The translations under genes and the position numbers were made by a program. DNA of 49,941 nucleotides from Anthropogastromicrobium sp963626545 (GTDB lineage: Bacteria; Bacillota; Clostridia; Lachnospirales; Lachnospiraceae), in the NCBI GenBank assembly GCA_963626545.1, contig CAVFYJ010000008.1, positions 1-49,941 of the forward strand, read 5' to 3'. This document shows, in pieces, positions 8,986-17,328 of the stretch (its first letter is position 1; each line of letters opens with the position of its first letter). Below the pieces are notes generated by a model. It did no database searches, was not told the DNA's origin, and saw only the letters and a list, made by a program, of their open reading frames with translations.

Positions 8986-9828
8986 TTAACCCTTTACGGC
9001 ACCTACGTTAACACCCTTTACAAAGTATTTCTGCAGGAACGGATACAGGATCATGAATGGCAGAATCGCGATAATGATTGCTGCACTCTTTACTGTATTC
9101 TCGGTTGCACCACCGTTTGCCTGAGGAAGGTCACTACCCATCATGATACTTCTTAACTTCATCTGGAAGTTGTAGAGAGTAGAATCCGTGATGTACAGCT
9201 TGTAGTTGGTGTAATCATTCCAGTAGGAAACTGCAAACATCAGACCGATGGAAGCAAGCGCTGCCTTGGACAGCGGAAGTACGACCTTGATGAAGGTTGC
9301 CATTGGTGTACATCCATCGAGTGTTGCTGCCTCGAACAAACTCTGCGGAATACCCTCGAAGAAGTTACGCATCAAAACGAGGTTGTAGATGTTGATTGCC
9401 GGAAGCAATACGACACCGACCAGGTTATTGGTCAGTCCTAAGTTCTTCATAACCAAGTAGGTCGGGATCATACCACCGCTGAAGATCATGGTGAACAGCA
9501 GGAAGTTTGCGAAGAAGGTTCTTCCTGGCATATCCCACTGAATCAGCACGTAAGCACCCAATGTAGAAAGAGCCAGACCAAGGAAGGTACCAACCAGTGT
9601 GGTTCCAACGGAAATCAGAAGTGGACGATACAGAGTCGGGTTTGACAGTACACTCGCGTATCCAGCCAGACCGAACGTCTTTGGCCACAATCTCATACCA
9701 TAAGCAGAACTTAAGTCGAAGGAATCGACTAATACCTTATAAATCGGGAGCAGCATGATAATGGAGATCAGAATAAAAAGGATTCCATTAATCACATTAA
9801 AAAGTTTAATCTTTGGACGATCTTTCAT
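8986..9828 (-). CDS. Sugar ABC permease, LplC/YtcP type
   Basis: 280-residue membrane permease with six predicted segments and the coupling loop 'EAATLDGCTPMATFIKVVLP'. The LplC/YtcP subgroup signature is visible in 'GGMIPTYLVMKNLGL' and the C-terminus 'YPFLQKYFVKGVNVGAVKG'. Members import larger oligosaccharides such as pectin or mannan fragments. It follows the LplB-type permease by 15 bases and is the last gene of the operon before a clear terminator. No ATPase gene accompanies it. Confidence 0.92.
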   Translation of the reverse strand: MKDRPKIKLFNVINGILFILISIIMLLPIYKVLVDSFDLSSAYGMRLWPKTFGLAGYASVLSNPTLYRPLLISVGTTLVGTFLGLALSTLGAYVLIQWDMPGRTFFANFLLFTMIFSGGMIPTYLVMKNLGLTNNLVGVVLLPAINIYNLVLMRNFFEGIPQSLFEAATLDGCTPMATFIKVVLPLSKAALASIGLMFAVSYWNDYTNYKLYITDSTLYNFQMKLRSIMMGSDLPQANGGATENTVKSAAIIIAILPFMILYPFLQKYFVKGVNVGAVKG

Positions 9829-9843
9829 TTGTTCTCCACCTCC

Positions 9844-10815
9844 TTAAACAATACCACGTCCGTTACGAACCTTCTTACTGATATAGTTACAAATCAGCAC
9901 GAGTACGCAACCAACAAGGGACTTAAACAAACCAATCGCTGTGGTATAACCGTAGTTCGGGATACCGCCGCTGTTGAAGGTCTGGTTGTAAACATAGGTC
10001 TGAATAACCTCGGCCTTTTCCATAACCGCATCATTCTGTAATACGAATACGGACTCGAACAGGTTCAGAACCTTTGCCAGATTCAAGATGATAACGGTGA
10101 TGATGGTGTTTGCCAGTGCTGGCATCGTGATGTACCACATCTTCTTCCAACGTCCTGCACCATCGATTCCAGCAGCCTCATATACTTCCTGGCTGATACC
10201 AACCAGTGTTGCCATGATGATGATGGTCTGCCAACCAGTATCCTTCCATACGTTGATTACAAAGAACGCTGGTGTCCACCACTTTAAGCTACCAAGGAAG
10301 TAAATCTCATTTCCTTTTTCAATCACACCGATGGAAACAAGGAAGGAGTTTACAAGACCCTGGCTGGATGGGGAAAGAATCAAGCCGAAAACGGATGCAG
10401 TAACAACCCATGATAAAAAGTGCGGCAGATAAATGATAGTCTGTGCAACCTTCTTAAAATGAACGTTTACAATCTCGTTTAATAACAGGGAAATAATTAC
10501 TGCTGCGAATGTGTTCAAAAGCAGCTTAGAAATACTTAAGAACATTGTATTCTTAAATGCACGCCAGAACATTGGCTTTGAAAACAGTGTCTTGAAGTTT
10601 TTCAATCCGACCCATACCGGATCTTTGATCGCCTTGTACTCGGTAAAGGAATACATAATACCGAACATTGGCAGATAGTAGAATACCACTACAAAAATAA
10701 ATACTGGAAGGAACATCAAATAGAACCATCTGTACTTATAGATCTGCTCTTTAAGTGGCTTCTTGTGCGATACAACAGTCCCGTCTGGGAGCGTTATTGT
10801 GTTCTTTTTTGCCAT
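9844..10815 (-). CDS. Sugar ABC permease, LplB/YteP type
   Basis: 323-residue permease, partner of the LplC-type protein downstream. A short N-terminal cytoplasmic region ('KKPLKEQIYKYRWFYLMFLP') precedes six membrane segments; the coupling loop reads 'EAAGIDGAGRWKKMWYITMP'. Ribosome site AAAGGAG lies a few bases upstream of the ATG. It is separated by 241 bases, containing a hairpin (11006-11040), from the binding-protein gene that heads the operon. Confidence 0.92.
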   Translation of the reverse strand: MAKKNTITLPDGTVVSHKKPLKEQIYKYRWFYLMFLPVFIFVVVFYYLPMFGIMYSFTEYKAIKDPVWVGLKNFKTLFSKPMFWRAFKNTMFLSISKLLLNTFAAVIISLLLNEIVNVHFKKVAQTIIYLPHFLSWVVTASVFGLILSPSSQGLVNSFLVSIGVIEKGNEIYFLGSLKWWTPAFFVINVWKDTGWQTIIIMATLVGISQEVYEAAGIDGAGRWKKMWYITMPALANTIITVIILNLAKVLNLFESVFVLQNDAVMEKAEVIQTYVYNQTFNSGGIPNYGYTTAIGLFKSLVGCVLVLICNYISKKVRNGRGIV

Positions 10816-11005
10816 CGCATTCTCCTTTTTCTATATAGTATTGCAATTTGTCTCCTGCAAATAAAATACAGGTGACGAAAATGATGATCGAATATCACAA
10901 AATTGTGCGTTTCTTTCATCTATCTGAGCAACGGAAAAGCCGCGGAGAGCCAAATTTATCTATATGCCTCTCTGCAGCCATCCGTCTGTCATACAAATCA
11001 ATTGT

Positions 11006-11040
11006 CCTGCATCTTCCTGTATAATCCTGTCAAATGCAGG
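11006..11040 (-). other. Intercistronic hairpin after binding-protein gene
   Basis: CCTGCAT (11006-11012) and ATGCAGG (11034-11040) form a 7-bp stem 16 bases after the binding-protein stop. No T-run follows, suggesting an mRNA-stabilising or processing structure. The remaining gap to 10816 shows no further structure I can name. Confidence 0.5.
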
Positions 11041-11056
11041 TCAGGTTTTGGACCGA

Positions 11057-12550
11057 TTAGTTGTTCAGAGAATCAACAATCTTCTGAGACCAGTTGTTTC
11101 CGCCCTGCTCATCAAAGTATTTCATGCCATCCTCAACGCTCATGCCCTGAGTAACAACCTTAGCGATTACCTCATTCTTAAGTGTAGTCAGGTCACCATT
11201 GTACTCAGCCATCTCATCAGTAGAAATAATTAACTGAGCCATCTTGCTGTGCTCCTGGAAGGTCTCAGCAGAAACTCTTGCCTCTTCTGCTACTGCCTCT
11301 GCTCTTGGATCGTTCTCCAGTGGAGTGATTGCAAGCATCGGATCGATGTGGTTCTTTGTATAAACAGTTCCCTCTTTCTCCATGTTCTCTAACATATGGA
11401 ACTGGCCTTCCTCATAAGTAACACCGCAAACTTCCTCTGCTGCTGTGGACCAGTGAGTACCCTCAACACCGTATGTCCATAAGAACTGCATATCGCCGCC
11501 ATCCAGCATGGTCTCGATGAAATACTTGAATACGCCTTCCGGATTGTCACAAGCCTCGGTGATACACCAAGCCGGAGCAACACGCTCGGTATAAGCGCCA
11601 AGCTCCTCGATCGGAGGAATTGCTACGAGCTCGCTGTCGATTCCGTTTGCCTCAAGGTTTGTCTTTAAGTTGGTTGCCCATGTTCCTGCCCAGTATGTGA
11701 ATACACCGAACTTATCCTCGTAGAACTTAGTACGAACATCAGATGTAGCGTTGGTCAGGGACTCCTTGTCGATGTAACCAGCCTCATATGCGGACTTTAA
11801 TCTCTCCAGAGCGTCCTTCATGGAATCCTCTGTGAAACCATCTACCCACACGCCGTCATCGTTCTTGTAGAAGCTCGGATAAGCATCCTGATAGAACTCT
11901 GGCAGATAGTTGGTGTACGGAGCCTCAGTTCCGATCAGACCTGCAGAAGATACACCGTATGTATCGCCATCAACACCGTTTCCATCCGGATCGCCAGTGG
12001 TGAATGCCTCCAGCATTGCCAGGTACTCTTCATAGTTGGTCGGAACGTCTAATCCACAGTTATCCAGCCAAGCCTTCTTTACATAAGTGATACAACCATT
12101 TCCTCTTGCAGGAGAAATTCCATACAGAGAACCGTCGATCTTTAAACCATCGATAACGCTCTGATCGGTAACGCGATCCTTCAGCTCGGAGTTGTCATAT
12201 GCCTCTGTCATATCCCACAGAACGCCCTCAGATGCGTAGCTAGCGTAGTAGGTAGATCCTAACAGAACAACATCCGGCCAATCGCCACCTGCGATTGTCT
12301 GACCTAAAACATCATAGTACTGAGAATGGTCTGGCTGAATGATCTCAAGCTCAATACCGGTAAGCTCTTCCCATCTAGCCTTAAACTCTGCCTGTCCGTT
12401 CTCCTGTGTAAAAACGGTACCATCAACCATCATTGTGATCTTCTCTGGCTTCTCTACCTCATCTGCCATTGCAACAGCAGGTGCCATGCCCATAGAAGTC
12501 AATACCATAGCAGCACTTGATGCCAGTGCCATCAGTTTTCTCTTCTCCAT
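11057..12550 (-). CDS. Extracellular oligosaccharide-binding protein (LipO/YtcQ type)
   Basis: 497-residue solute-binding protein of the LplBC-type importer. The N-terminus is a signal peptide of about 29 residues ending 'AVAMA' before 'DEVEKPEKITMMVDG'; it has no lipobox cysteine. The large acidic mature domain contains a calcium-site-like acidic loop ('DPDGNGVDGDTYG') and many aromatic residues, fitting a long glycan ligand. Start supported by GGAGG 10 bases upstream. First gene of the operon, with a promoter at 12605-12633, divergent from the serine hydrolase at 12786. Confidence 0.92.
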   Translation of the reverse strand: MEKRKLMALASSAAMVLTSMGMAPAVAMADEVEKPEKITMMVDGTVFTQENGQAEFKARWEELTGIELEIIQPDHSQYYDVLGQTIAGGDWPDVVLLGSTYYASYASEGVLWDMTEAYDNSELKDRVTDQSVIDGLKIDGSLYGISPARGNGCITYVKKAWLDNCGLDVPTNYEEYLAMLEAFTTGDPDGNGVDGDTYGVSSAGLIGTEAPYTNYLPEFYQDAYPSFYKNDDGVWVDGFTEDSMKDALERLKSAYEAGYIDKESLTNATSDVRTKFYEDKFGVFTYWAGTWATNLKTNLEANGIDSELVAIPPIEELGAYTERVAPAWCITEACDNPEGVFKYFIETMLDGGDMQFLWTYGVEGTHWSTAAEEVCGVTYEEGQFHMLENMEKEGTVYTKNHIDPMLAITPLENDPRAEAVAEEARVSAETFQEHSKMAQLIISTDEMAEYNGDLTTLKNEVIAKVVTQGMSVEDGMKYFDEQGGNNWSQKIVDSLNN

Positions 12551-12604
12551 TTAGAAATCCTCCTTAATTGTGTCTCTGTTGTATGTAACAACGTTCTTAG
12601 GTGT

Positions 12605-12633
12605 ATTTTACTACTCAAACGATAAAATTACAA
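12605..12633 (-). promoter_or_regulatory. Promoter of second sugar ABC operon
   Basis: Minus strand TTGTAA (12628-12633), 17-base spacer, TAAAAT (12605-12610). The spacer contains ATCGTTTGAG, but no clear dyad operator. Confidence 0.6.
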
Positions 12634-12725
12634 GCTTTTTTTGAATTTTTACTAATAAACCATTTTTTCTCAAATGGGTTTCCGTCATTTTTGAAAAATT
12701 TCTTTGAAATTTTTACGCCCGTGGA

Positions 12726-12754
12726 TTGACACTTTTTTATCAATCCCTTATACT
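12726..12754 (+). promoter_or_regulatory. Promoter of serine hydrolase gene
   Basis: TTGACA (12726-12731), 17-base spacer, TATACT (12749-12754). It overlaps the first in-frame ATG of the long reading frame, which shows that translation must begin downstream. Confidence 0.8.
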
Positions 12755-12785
12755 GAATGAAAAAAACGGAGGAATTTTGTCTTTT

Positions 12786-14492
12786 ATGAATACAATTCTA
12801 GCACCTACTTTTCCCGAGGCAAAGGGTCTGTCTGCCTCCTGTATTCTGGATACATTGAAAGAAATTGATCAAAAAGGCATTTTTATGCACAGTTTCCTGC
12901 TATGGAAGGATGAAAACCTCGTCGCAGAAGGGTACTATGCCCCTGTAAAACGCGATGATCTTCACCGAATGTTCTCAGTTACAAAGAGCTTTGTGAGCAT
13001 CGCAATCGGACTCTTACAGGAGGAAGGTTGCCTCTCTCTTGATGACTCGATCGTAACATTTTTCCCGGAGTATGTGCCAGATGCTGTAAACGTGCATCCG
13101 TGGCTTGCGGCAACCACCATCCGCGATATGCTCTCCATGCGCTCCTGCCATGCCACAACCACGTACGATAAATTCAGCTCAAAAACCGACTGGGTCGAGA
13201 GCTTTTTTACGGTTCCGCCGACTCACAAGCCAGGTACCGTCTTCCACTACGACACCTCTGCCACCCATACGCTGTGCGCACTTGTAGAAAAGCTGTCTGG
13301 CATGACGATGCTTGACTACCTGCGAAAAAAAGTGCTTGATGAAATTGGCTTTTCAAAAGAAGCCTACTGCTTAAAGGATGGCTTTGGTGTGAGCATGGGC
13401 GGCTCCGGGCTGATGGCAACCTCACGCGATCTGATGCTGTTTGCGCTTCTTATTTTAAAGCAGGGCAAGTTAAACGGAAAACAGTATATCCCAGCCGATT
13501 ATATTAAGGAAGCGACTTCATTCCAGACTGCTACCTGTGTCACAGGCCCTGTTCCGTCCGAAAGCCAGGGCTACGGATTCCAGTTTTGGATTGGCGAGCA
13601 CGATTCCATTGTCTGCTACGGCATGGGCGGACAGCTCGCGATTCTCCTGCCGAAATACAACGCAGCTATCGTAACAACTGCCGACACGCAAGGCTACCAG
13701 AGTGGAAATCAGGTTATCTACGATGCCATTTTCCGCCATATCCTGCCAGAATTGGAAAAGGGGCAGGAACCGTGGATGCCAGAGGAGATTGAGCGGTGTG
13801 CATTCGAACAGTTTATGCATGGTCTTGCGATGCGACCATTACAGCAGCAGAGGGGATTTGCTTGCAAATCTTTGAACAACAAATTTGAAAATGTCAATGA
13901 CATAAATCCAAGTTTTTTAACGAGTTTTCGGCCATTTATGTCAAGTTCACAAGAGATCGAAAATGTCAATGACATAAACAGGACTTTTTTCATGGATTTT
14001 CAGCGAATTATGTCAAGTTTTAAAAGGACATATGTCATTGATAAAAATGGTGTAGGCAATGCTGGAGACAATAATAAGATCAATGGGACTACTGCATGGG
14101 AGGAAGTTTCATTTGAGATGAAGCAGAAGCCACTTGGGACGGGGAAAGTGGCCCTGAAGGGCCGCATTTCCCCGTCCCCGATGGCTTCCCCTGCCGAGAC
14201 GATTGTTATTGAATTTGGTATCGGTGCGCTAAAGGAAGGCACCCTCACCATGACAACTCACATGGGAAATCGTGCCGATGAACCCGTAGCAGTTTCGATG
14301 CGCTACGCGGCAAGTGCAGCATGGCTGAGTGAAAATACGCTGTATATTCGTGTTCACTTGCTTGACACCTGCGTTGGCTCTATCCATATTCAGGCGGTAT
14401 TCGGAGAATCCGATGTGACCATTTTCTTCCGTAAACAGGAAGAGACACTGTTTGGGGAGTTTTCGGGGCATTTTTATGGAACAAAACAGTAA
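12786..14492 (+). CDS. Serine hydrolase, beta-lactamase (class C/EstB-like) family
   Basis: About 568 residues. The first ~330 form a penicillin-binding/beta-lactamase-fold hydrolase: nucleophile motif S64-V-T-K67 ('MFSVTKSFVSIAIG'), Tyr155 in 'FHYDTSATHTL', and 'GMGGQ' in place of the KTG-type motif. Such proteins act as esterases, peptidases or amidases; substrate unknown. A low-complexity linker (about residues 368-415) built from 24-residue repeats (ENVNDIN) leads to a C-terminal beta-rich domain of ~140 residues. No signal peptide. GGAGG lies 13 bases before the ATG at 12786; an in-frame TTG at 12777 is better spaced and could be the true start. Divergent from the sugar-binding-protein operon. 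Confidence 0.85.
   Translation: MNTILAPTFPEAKGLSASCILDTLKEIDQKGIFMHSFLLWKDENLVAEGYYAPVKRDDLHRMFSVTKSFVSIAIGLLQEEGCLSLDDSIVTFFPEYVPDAVNVHPWLAATTIRDMLSMRSCHATTTYDKFSSKTDWVESFFTVPPTHKPGTVFHYDTSATHTLCALVEKLSGMTMLDYLRKKVLDEIGFSKEAYCLKDGFGVSMGGSGLMATSRDLMLFALLILKQGKLNGKQYIPADYIKEATSFQTATCVTGPVPSESQGYGFQFWIGEHDSIVCYGMGGQLAILLPKYNAAIVTTADTQGYQSGNQVIYDAIFRHILPELEKGQEPWMPEEIERCAFEQFMHGLAMRPLQQQRGFACKSLNNKFENVNDINPSFLTSFRPFMSSSQEIENVNDINRTFFMDFQRIMSSFKRTYVIDKNGVGNAGDNNKINGTTAWEEVSFEMKQKPLGTGKVALKGRISPSPMASPAETIVIEFGIGALKEGTLTMTTHMGNRADEPVAVSMRYAASAAWLSENTLYIRVHLLDTCVGSIHIQAVFGESDVTIFFRKQEETLFGEFSGHFYGTKQ
13887..14045 (+). repeat. In-frame 72-bp tandem repeat inside serine hydrolase gene
   Basis: Two 72-bp units start at 13887 and 13959, each opening with the identical GAAAATGTCAATGACATAAA and containing TTATGTCAAGTT near the end; a partial third unit begins near 14031. 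The unit holds the dyad TGTCAATGACA. Since 72 is 24 codons, the reading frame is kept. The tract is AT-rich compared with both flanking domains. Confidence 0.8.
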
Positions 14493-14594
14493 TATCTATT
14501 TTTAACCAAAATTTAATCGAATATAGTCCATTTACAACGATGAGTCCTCATGCTGCAACGAAGTCAGAAAAAACGAAAAGGGAGGGTACCGCCC

Positions 14595-15039
14595 ATGAAA
14601 CCTTCATCAACCGCTGCCGACATGACAAAAGGCAGCCCGGTCAGACTGATTCTGACCTTCTCGATCTGCGATTATGATTCCGATCATGTTCGTTTTTGGA
14701 AAAAATATCGCCGGTCTCTTTGTGAAAGAAACCGACGTTATTGAGCTTGGCGCATCTGCGCTTCGAATTACAAGCGTATGTTATTTCTTCCTTGGCATGA
14801 TCTACATTCCAAGAGGCATTTTAAACGGATGTGGCGATGCCGCATTCTCGATGATCAATGGACTGGCCGAGGTGGTTTGCCGACTGCTCTTCTCCTCTGT
14901 CCTGACGAAAATCCCAACGATCGGCTATTGGGGCATCTGGATTACAACTGGACTGACCTGGCTGTGCGTATCAATCGTGTGTCTGCTGCGCTACGCGTCC
15001 GGCAAGTGGAAGCAGAAGGCAATTCGCTCGGAGTCATAA
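14595..15039 (+). pseudogene. MATE exporter remnant with large internal deletion and frameshift
   Basis: A good ribosome site (GGGAGG) and ATG at 14595 begin a typical MATE N-terminus ('MTKGSPVRLILTFSI'), which after about 24 residues passes directly, in another frame, into the C-terminal ~120 residues of a MATE protein ('MFVFGKNIAGLFV...LNGCGDAAFSMINGLAEVVCR...'). The missing middle is roughly 300 residues, judged from the usual ~450-residue family length. The product cannot be functional. The intact MATE protein at 7468-8832 is a different paralogue. Confidence 0.85.
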
Positions 15040-15185
15040 TTCAGACTTGGGCGAGCCCCGAGGTGAATGTGCTTTACTGAGACAATCGTCTGCTATGCAG
15101 CCGGGGACGTTGTAGCGGGCCCGTTGTCAAAATACACTTACGTTGAAAACATGTAGTGGGGACCCGCGGAGTTTTTGCGTTCATA

Positions 15186-15338
15186 GTTCACGCGTCCAGG
15201 TAGATTCATGCAAATCCCATGCTTGCATGAGGATTTCATGAAGCAACTGGACGAAGTGGACGCCCGTTTATGAGCAAAACAAAGCTGCGTAGCAGCGACG
15301 CACGGTACGGGCGGTTTTGCGAAGGGCGTCCCGTGAAC
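15186..15338. ncRNA. Candidate structured RNA: three-way junction
   Basis: An outer stem GTTCACG (15186-15192)/CGTGAAC (15332-15338) directly encloses two long hairpins. Arm 1: CGTCCAG (15193-15199)/CTGGACG (15247-15253) with inner helices TTCATG/CATGAA, AAATCC/GGATTT and ATGC/GCAT. Arm 2: GGACGCCC (15258-15265)/GGGCGTCC (15324-15331) with inner GCAAAAC/GTTTTGC and GCTGC-GTA-GCAGC. Only four bases (15254-15257) are unpaired at the junction. No reading frame covers it and I recognise no known RNA family. Strand uncertain. The upstream stretch 15040-15185 also contains GC-rich complementary segments but no gene. Confidence 0.5.
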
Positions 15339-15352
15339 ATAAAAAAGTCACT

Positions 15353-16330
15353 TCACCGAGTGGGCGTTTCGTAAATCTCCCGGGCAACATGACATGCCGC
15401 AATGTGAACACTGTATCCGCCCCCCGAAAGTGTTTGCATCTGCGGCATTTCTGTTTTGCAGCGCTCGGTGCAGTACTCGCATCTGGTATGGAACGGACAT
15501 CCGCTCGGCGGATCAGACGGACTTGGAATCTCACCCGGAAGCACCTTTGCATTTGCGTCAAACAGTGCCTTTGTATACGGATGCGCCGGATGTGCTAAAA
15601 TCTCCTCCGTTGTACCTAGCTCGACAAGATGACCCAAATACATAACACCAATGCGGTCAGACAGATAGGATACCACGCCCAGATCGTGCGAGATAAAAAG
15701 AGACGTCAGCTGATATTTTTCCTGCAGCTCGCGCATTAAATTCAAGATCTGCGCCTGCACGGAGACGTCAAGCGCAGAAACAGGTTCATCCGCCACGATA
15801 AAAGACGGATTCATCAAAAAGGCAAGTGCAATGCTGACACGCTGGCGTTGTCCGCCGGAGAGTTCCTTCGGATAGCGATTGGCATACTCGACGTCTAGCC
15901 CGACTTCTTTTAGCATGGCTTCCACCTTGGCTTTTCGCTCTTCCTTTTTCATGCCTTTCTGGTGAATTTTAAGTGGTTCTTCTAACAGCCAACCGATCTT
16001 TTTTCGCGGGTTAAGTGAGGAATACGGGTCCTGAAAGATCATCTGAATCTCTTTTCGAAGCGGATGAAACTGTCTCTCACTCATCGAAGCGGTGTCTTGG
16101 CCTCGAAATAAAATTGATCCAGAATCCGGCTTCAACAGATGGACAAGCATGTTTCCGGCCGTTGATTTTCCGCAGCCGGACTCACCGACAAGGCCAAGTG
16201 TCTCACCCTCGTAAATCGTAAGATTTAAACCGGAGACAGCAAACACATTTCCTCTTTTGCCGTCATGATATGTTTTTGTGACATCTTTTAATTCAATTAA
16301 CGGTGTTTTCGCTTTTATTTGCTCAGTCAT
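15353..16330 (-). CDS. Oligopeptide ABC transporter ATPase, OppF/DppF type
   Basis: 325-residue cytoplasmic ATPase of a peptide importer. Walker A 'GESGCGKST', Q-loop 'MIFQDPYSSLNPRKKI', signature 'LSGGQRQRVSIA', Walker B 'FIVADEP' and switch His in 'FISHDLGVV' are all present. The C-terminal oligopeptide-transporter extension holds a Cys cluster ('GCPFHTRCEYCTERC') typical of OppD/OppF and in some members a 4Fe-4S site. Start overlaps the OppD stop by 4 bases (ATGA), implying coupled translation. Last gene of the operon; a weak hairpin with six T (15341-15362) may end transcription. Confidence 0.93.
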   Translation of the reverse strand: MTEQIKAKTPLIELKDVTKTYHDGKRGNVFAVSGLNLTIYEGETLGLVGESGCGKSTAGNMLVHLLKPDSGSILFRGQDTASMSERQFHPLRKEIQMIFQDPYSSLNPRKKIGWLLEEPLKIHQKGMKKEERKAKVEAMLKEVGLDVEYANRYPKELSGGQRQRVSIALAFLMNPSFIVADEPVSALDVSVQAQILNLMRELQEKYQLTSLFISHDLGVVSYLSDRIGVMYLGHLVELGTTEEILAHPAHPYTKALFDANAKVLPGEIPSPSDPPSGCPFHTRCEYCTERCKTEMPQMQTLSGGGYSVHIAACHVAREIYETPTR

Positions 16331-17328
16331 GTGTTGCCTCCTTTCTGATCAAAATCCATATTCCAACAAGCCACAGCACGTCCATTCTTTTCGACAAGCG
16401 GCGGCACCTCTTCCTTGCAGCGCGCAGTACAATACTCGCATCGCCCTGCAAAGCCGCATCCGGTATTGCTTCTGGCATACAGTCCAGGCACGCTGCCCAA
16501 AATGGCCTTTAACGGCTTGCCGCGCTTTGTAAGATCAGGAATTGCTTCGACGAGTCCTTTCGTGTATGGATGAAGCGGATGTGCTAAAATCTCATCGACT
16601 GGGCCACTCTCCACGATACGGCCCGCATACATAATGTAGACGCGGCTGCACAGACGGCTGACTACACCAAGGTCGTGCGAAATCAGAAGAATTGCCGTGT
16701 TTGTCTTTTGATTCATCTGGCGCATCAGCTCCATGATCTGCGCCTGAATCGTAACATCAAGCGCCGTTGTCGGCTCATCGGCAATCAGCAATGCAGGGTT
16801 ATTGATAAATGCCATTGCGATCATGACACGCTGACGCTGTCCACCGGAGAGCTGATGTGGATAGCACTCATACAAATAGTCGACATCAGGAAGGCCAACA
16901 CTTCTTAATTGCTCTAAGACAAGACGCTTTGCCTCTTTTTTCTTGATCTCTTTCTGGTGTTCCAATAAGCACTCGCGCACCTGCTTTCCTACTTTGATCA
17001 GTGGATTTAATGCCGTCATCGGCTCCTGAAAAATCATGGAGATACGGCTTCCGCGAATGGCCATCCACTCTTTCTGCGTCAATTTATTTAAATCAACCGA
17101 GTCGTTTTCGCCGTCCAGATACATGTGACCATCAAGGCGTGTGCCCTTCGGCTGAAGGCCCATCATGGAAAGCGCCGTGATGGATTTTCCGCAGCCAGAC
17201 TCACCGATGAGCGCCACCATCTCACCCGGATTGATGTGCATATTCAAATCCGTCACCGCCGGGTACCACTTTTTTTCATGTTCAAATTCCATTGAAAAAT
17301 GCTCTGCATGAAATTCATTCAGACTCAC
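16327..17328 (-). CDS. Oligopeptide ABC transporter ATPase, OppD/DppD type
   Basis: 333-residue ATPase, partner of OppF in the heterodimer that powers peptide import. Walker A 'GESGCGKSI', Q-loop 'MIFQEPMTALNPLIKV', signature 'LSGGQRQRVMIA', Walker B 'LLIADEP' and switch His 'LISHDLGVV' are intact. The C-terminal extension has the Cys cluster 'TGCGFAGRCEYCTARC'. Overlaps both neighbours by 4 bases (OppC stop upstream, OppF start downstream), indicating one coupled operon. Confidence 0.93.
   Translation of the reverse strand: MSLNEFHAEHFSMEFEHEKKWYPAVTDLNMHINPGEMVALIGESGCGKSITALSMMGLQPKGTRLDGHMYLDGENDSVDLNKLTQKEWMAIRGSRISMIFQEPMTALNPLIKVGKQVRECLLEHQKEIKKKEAKRLVLEQLRSVGLPDVDYLYECYPHQLSGGQRQRVMIAMAFINNPALLIADEPTTALDVTIQAQIMELMRQMNQKTNTAILLISHDLGVVSRLCSRVYIMYAGRIVESGPVDEILAHPLHPYTKGLVEAIPDLTKRGKPLKAILGSVPGLYARSNTGCGFAGRCEYCTARCKEEVPPLVEKNGRAVACWNMDFDQKGGNT

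Noticed and set aside
12726..12785. Longer serine hydrolase starting at the ATG at 12726
   Set aside because: The -35 and -10 promoter elements lie inside this extension, so it cannot be translated from that promoter.
14550..15080. Overlapping open frames on the plus strand treated as separate small genes
   Set aside because: They read as two pieces of one MATE protein in different frames plus a shadow frame with no family resemblance.
15186..15338. Three-way structure considered as an intrinsic terminator for oppF or as a group II intron piece
   Set aside because: No T-run follows on either strand in the right place, the structure is far larger than a terminator, and no domain V-like hairpin or intron protein is seen.
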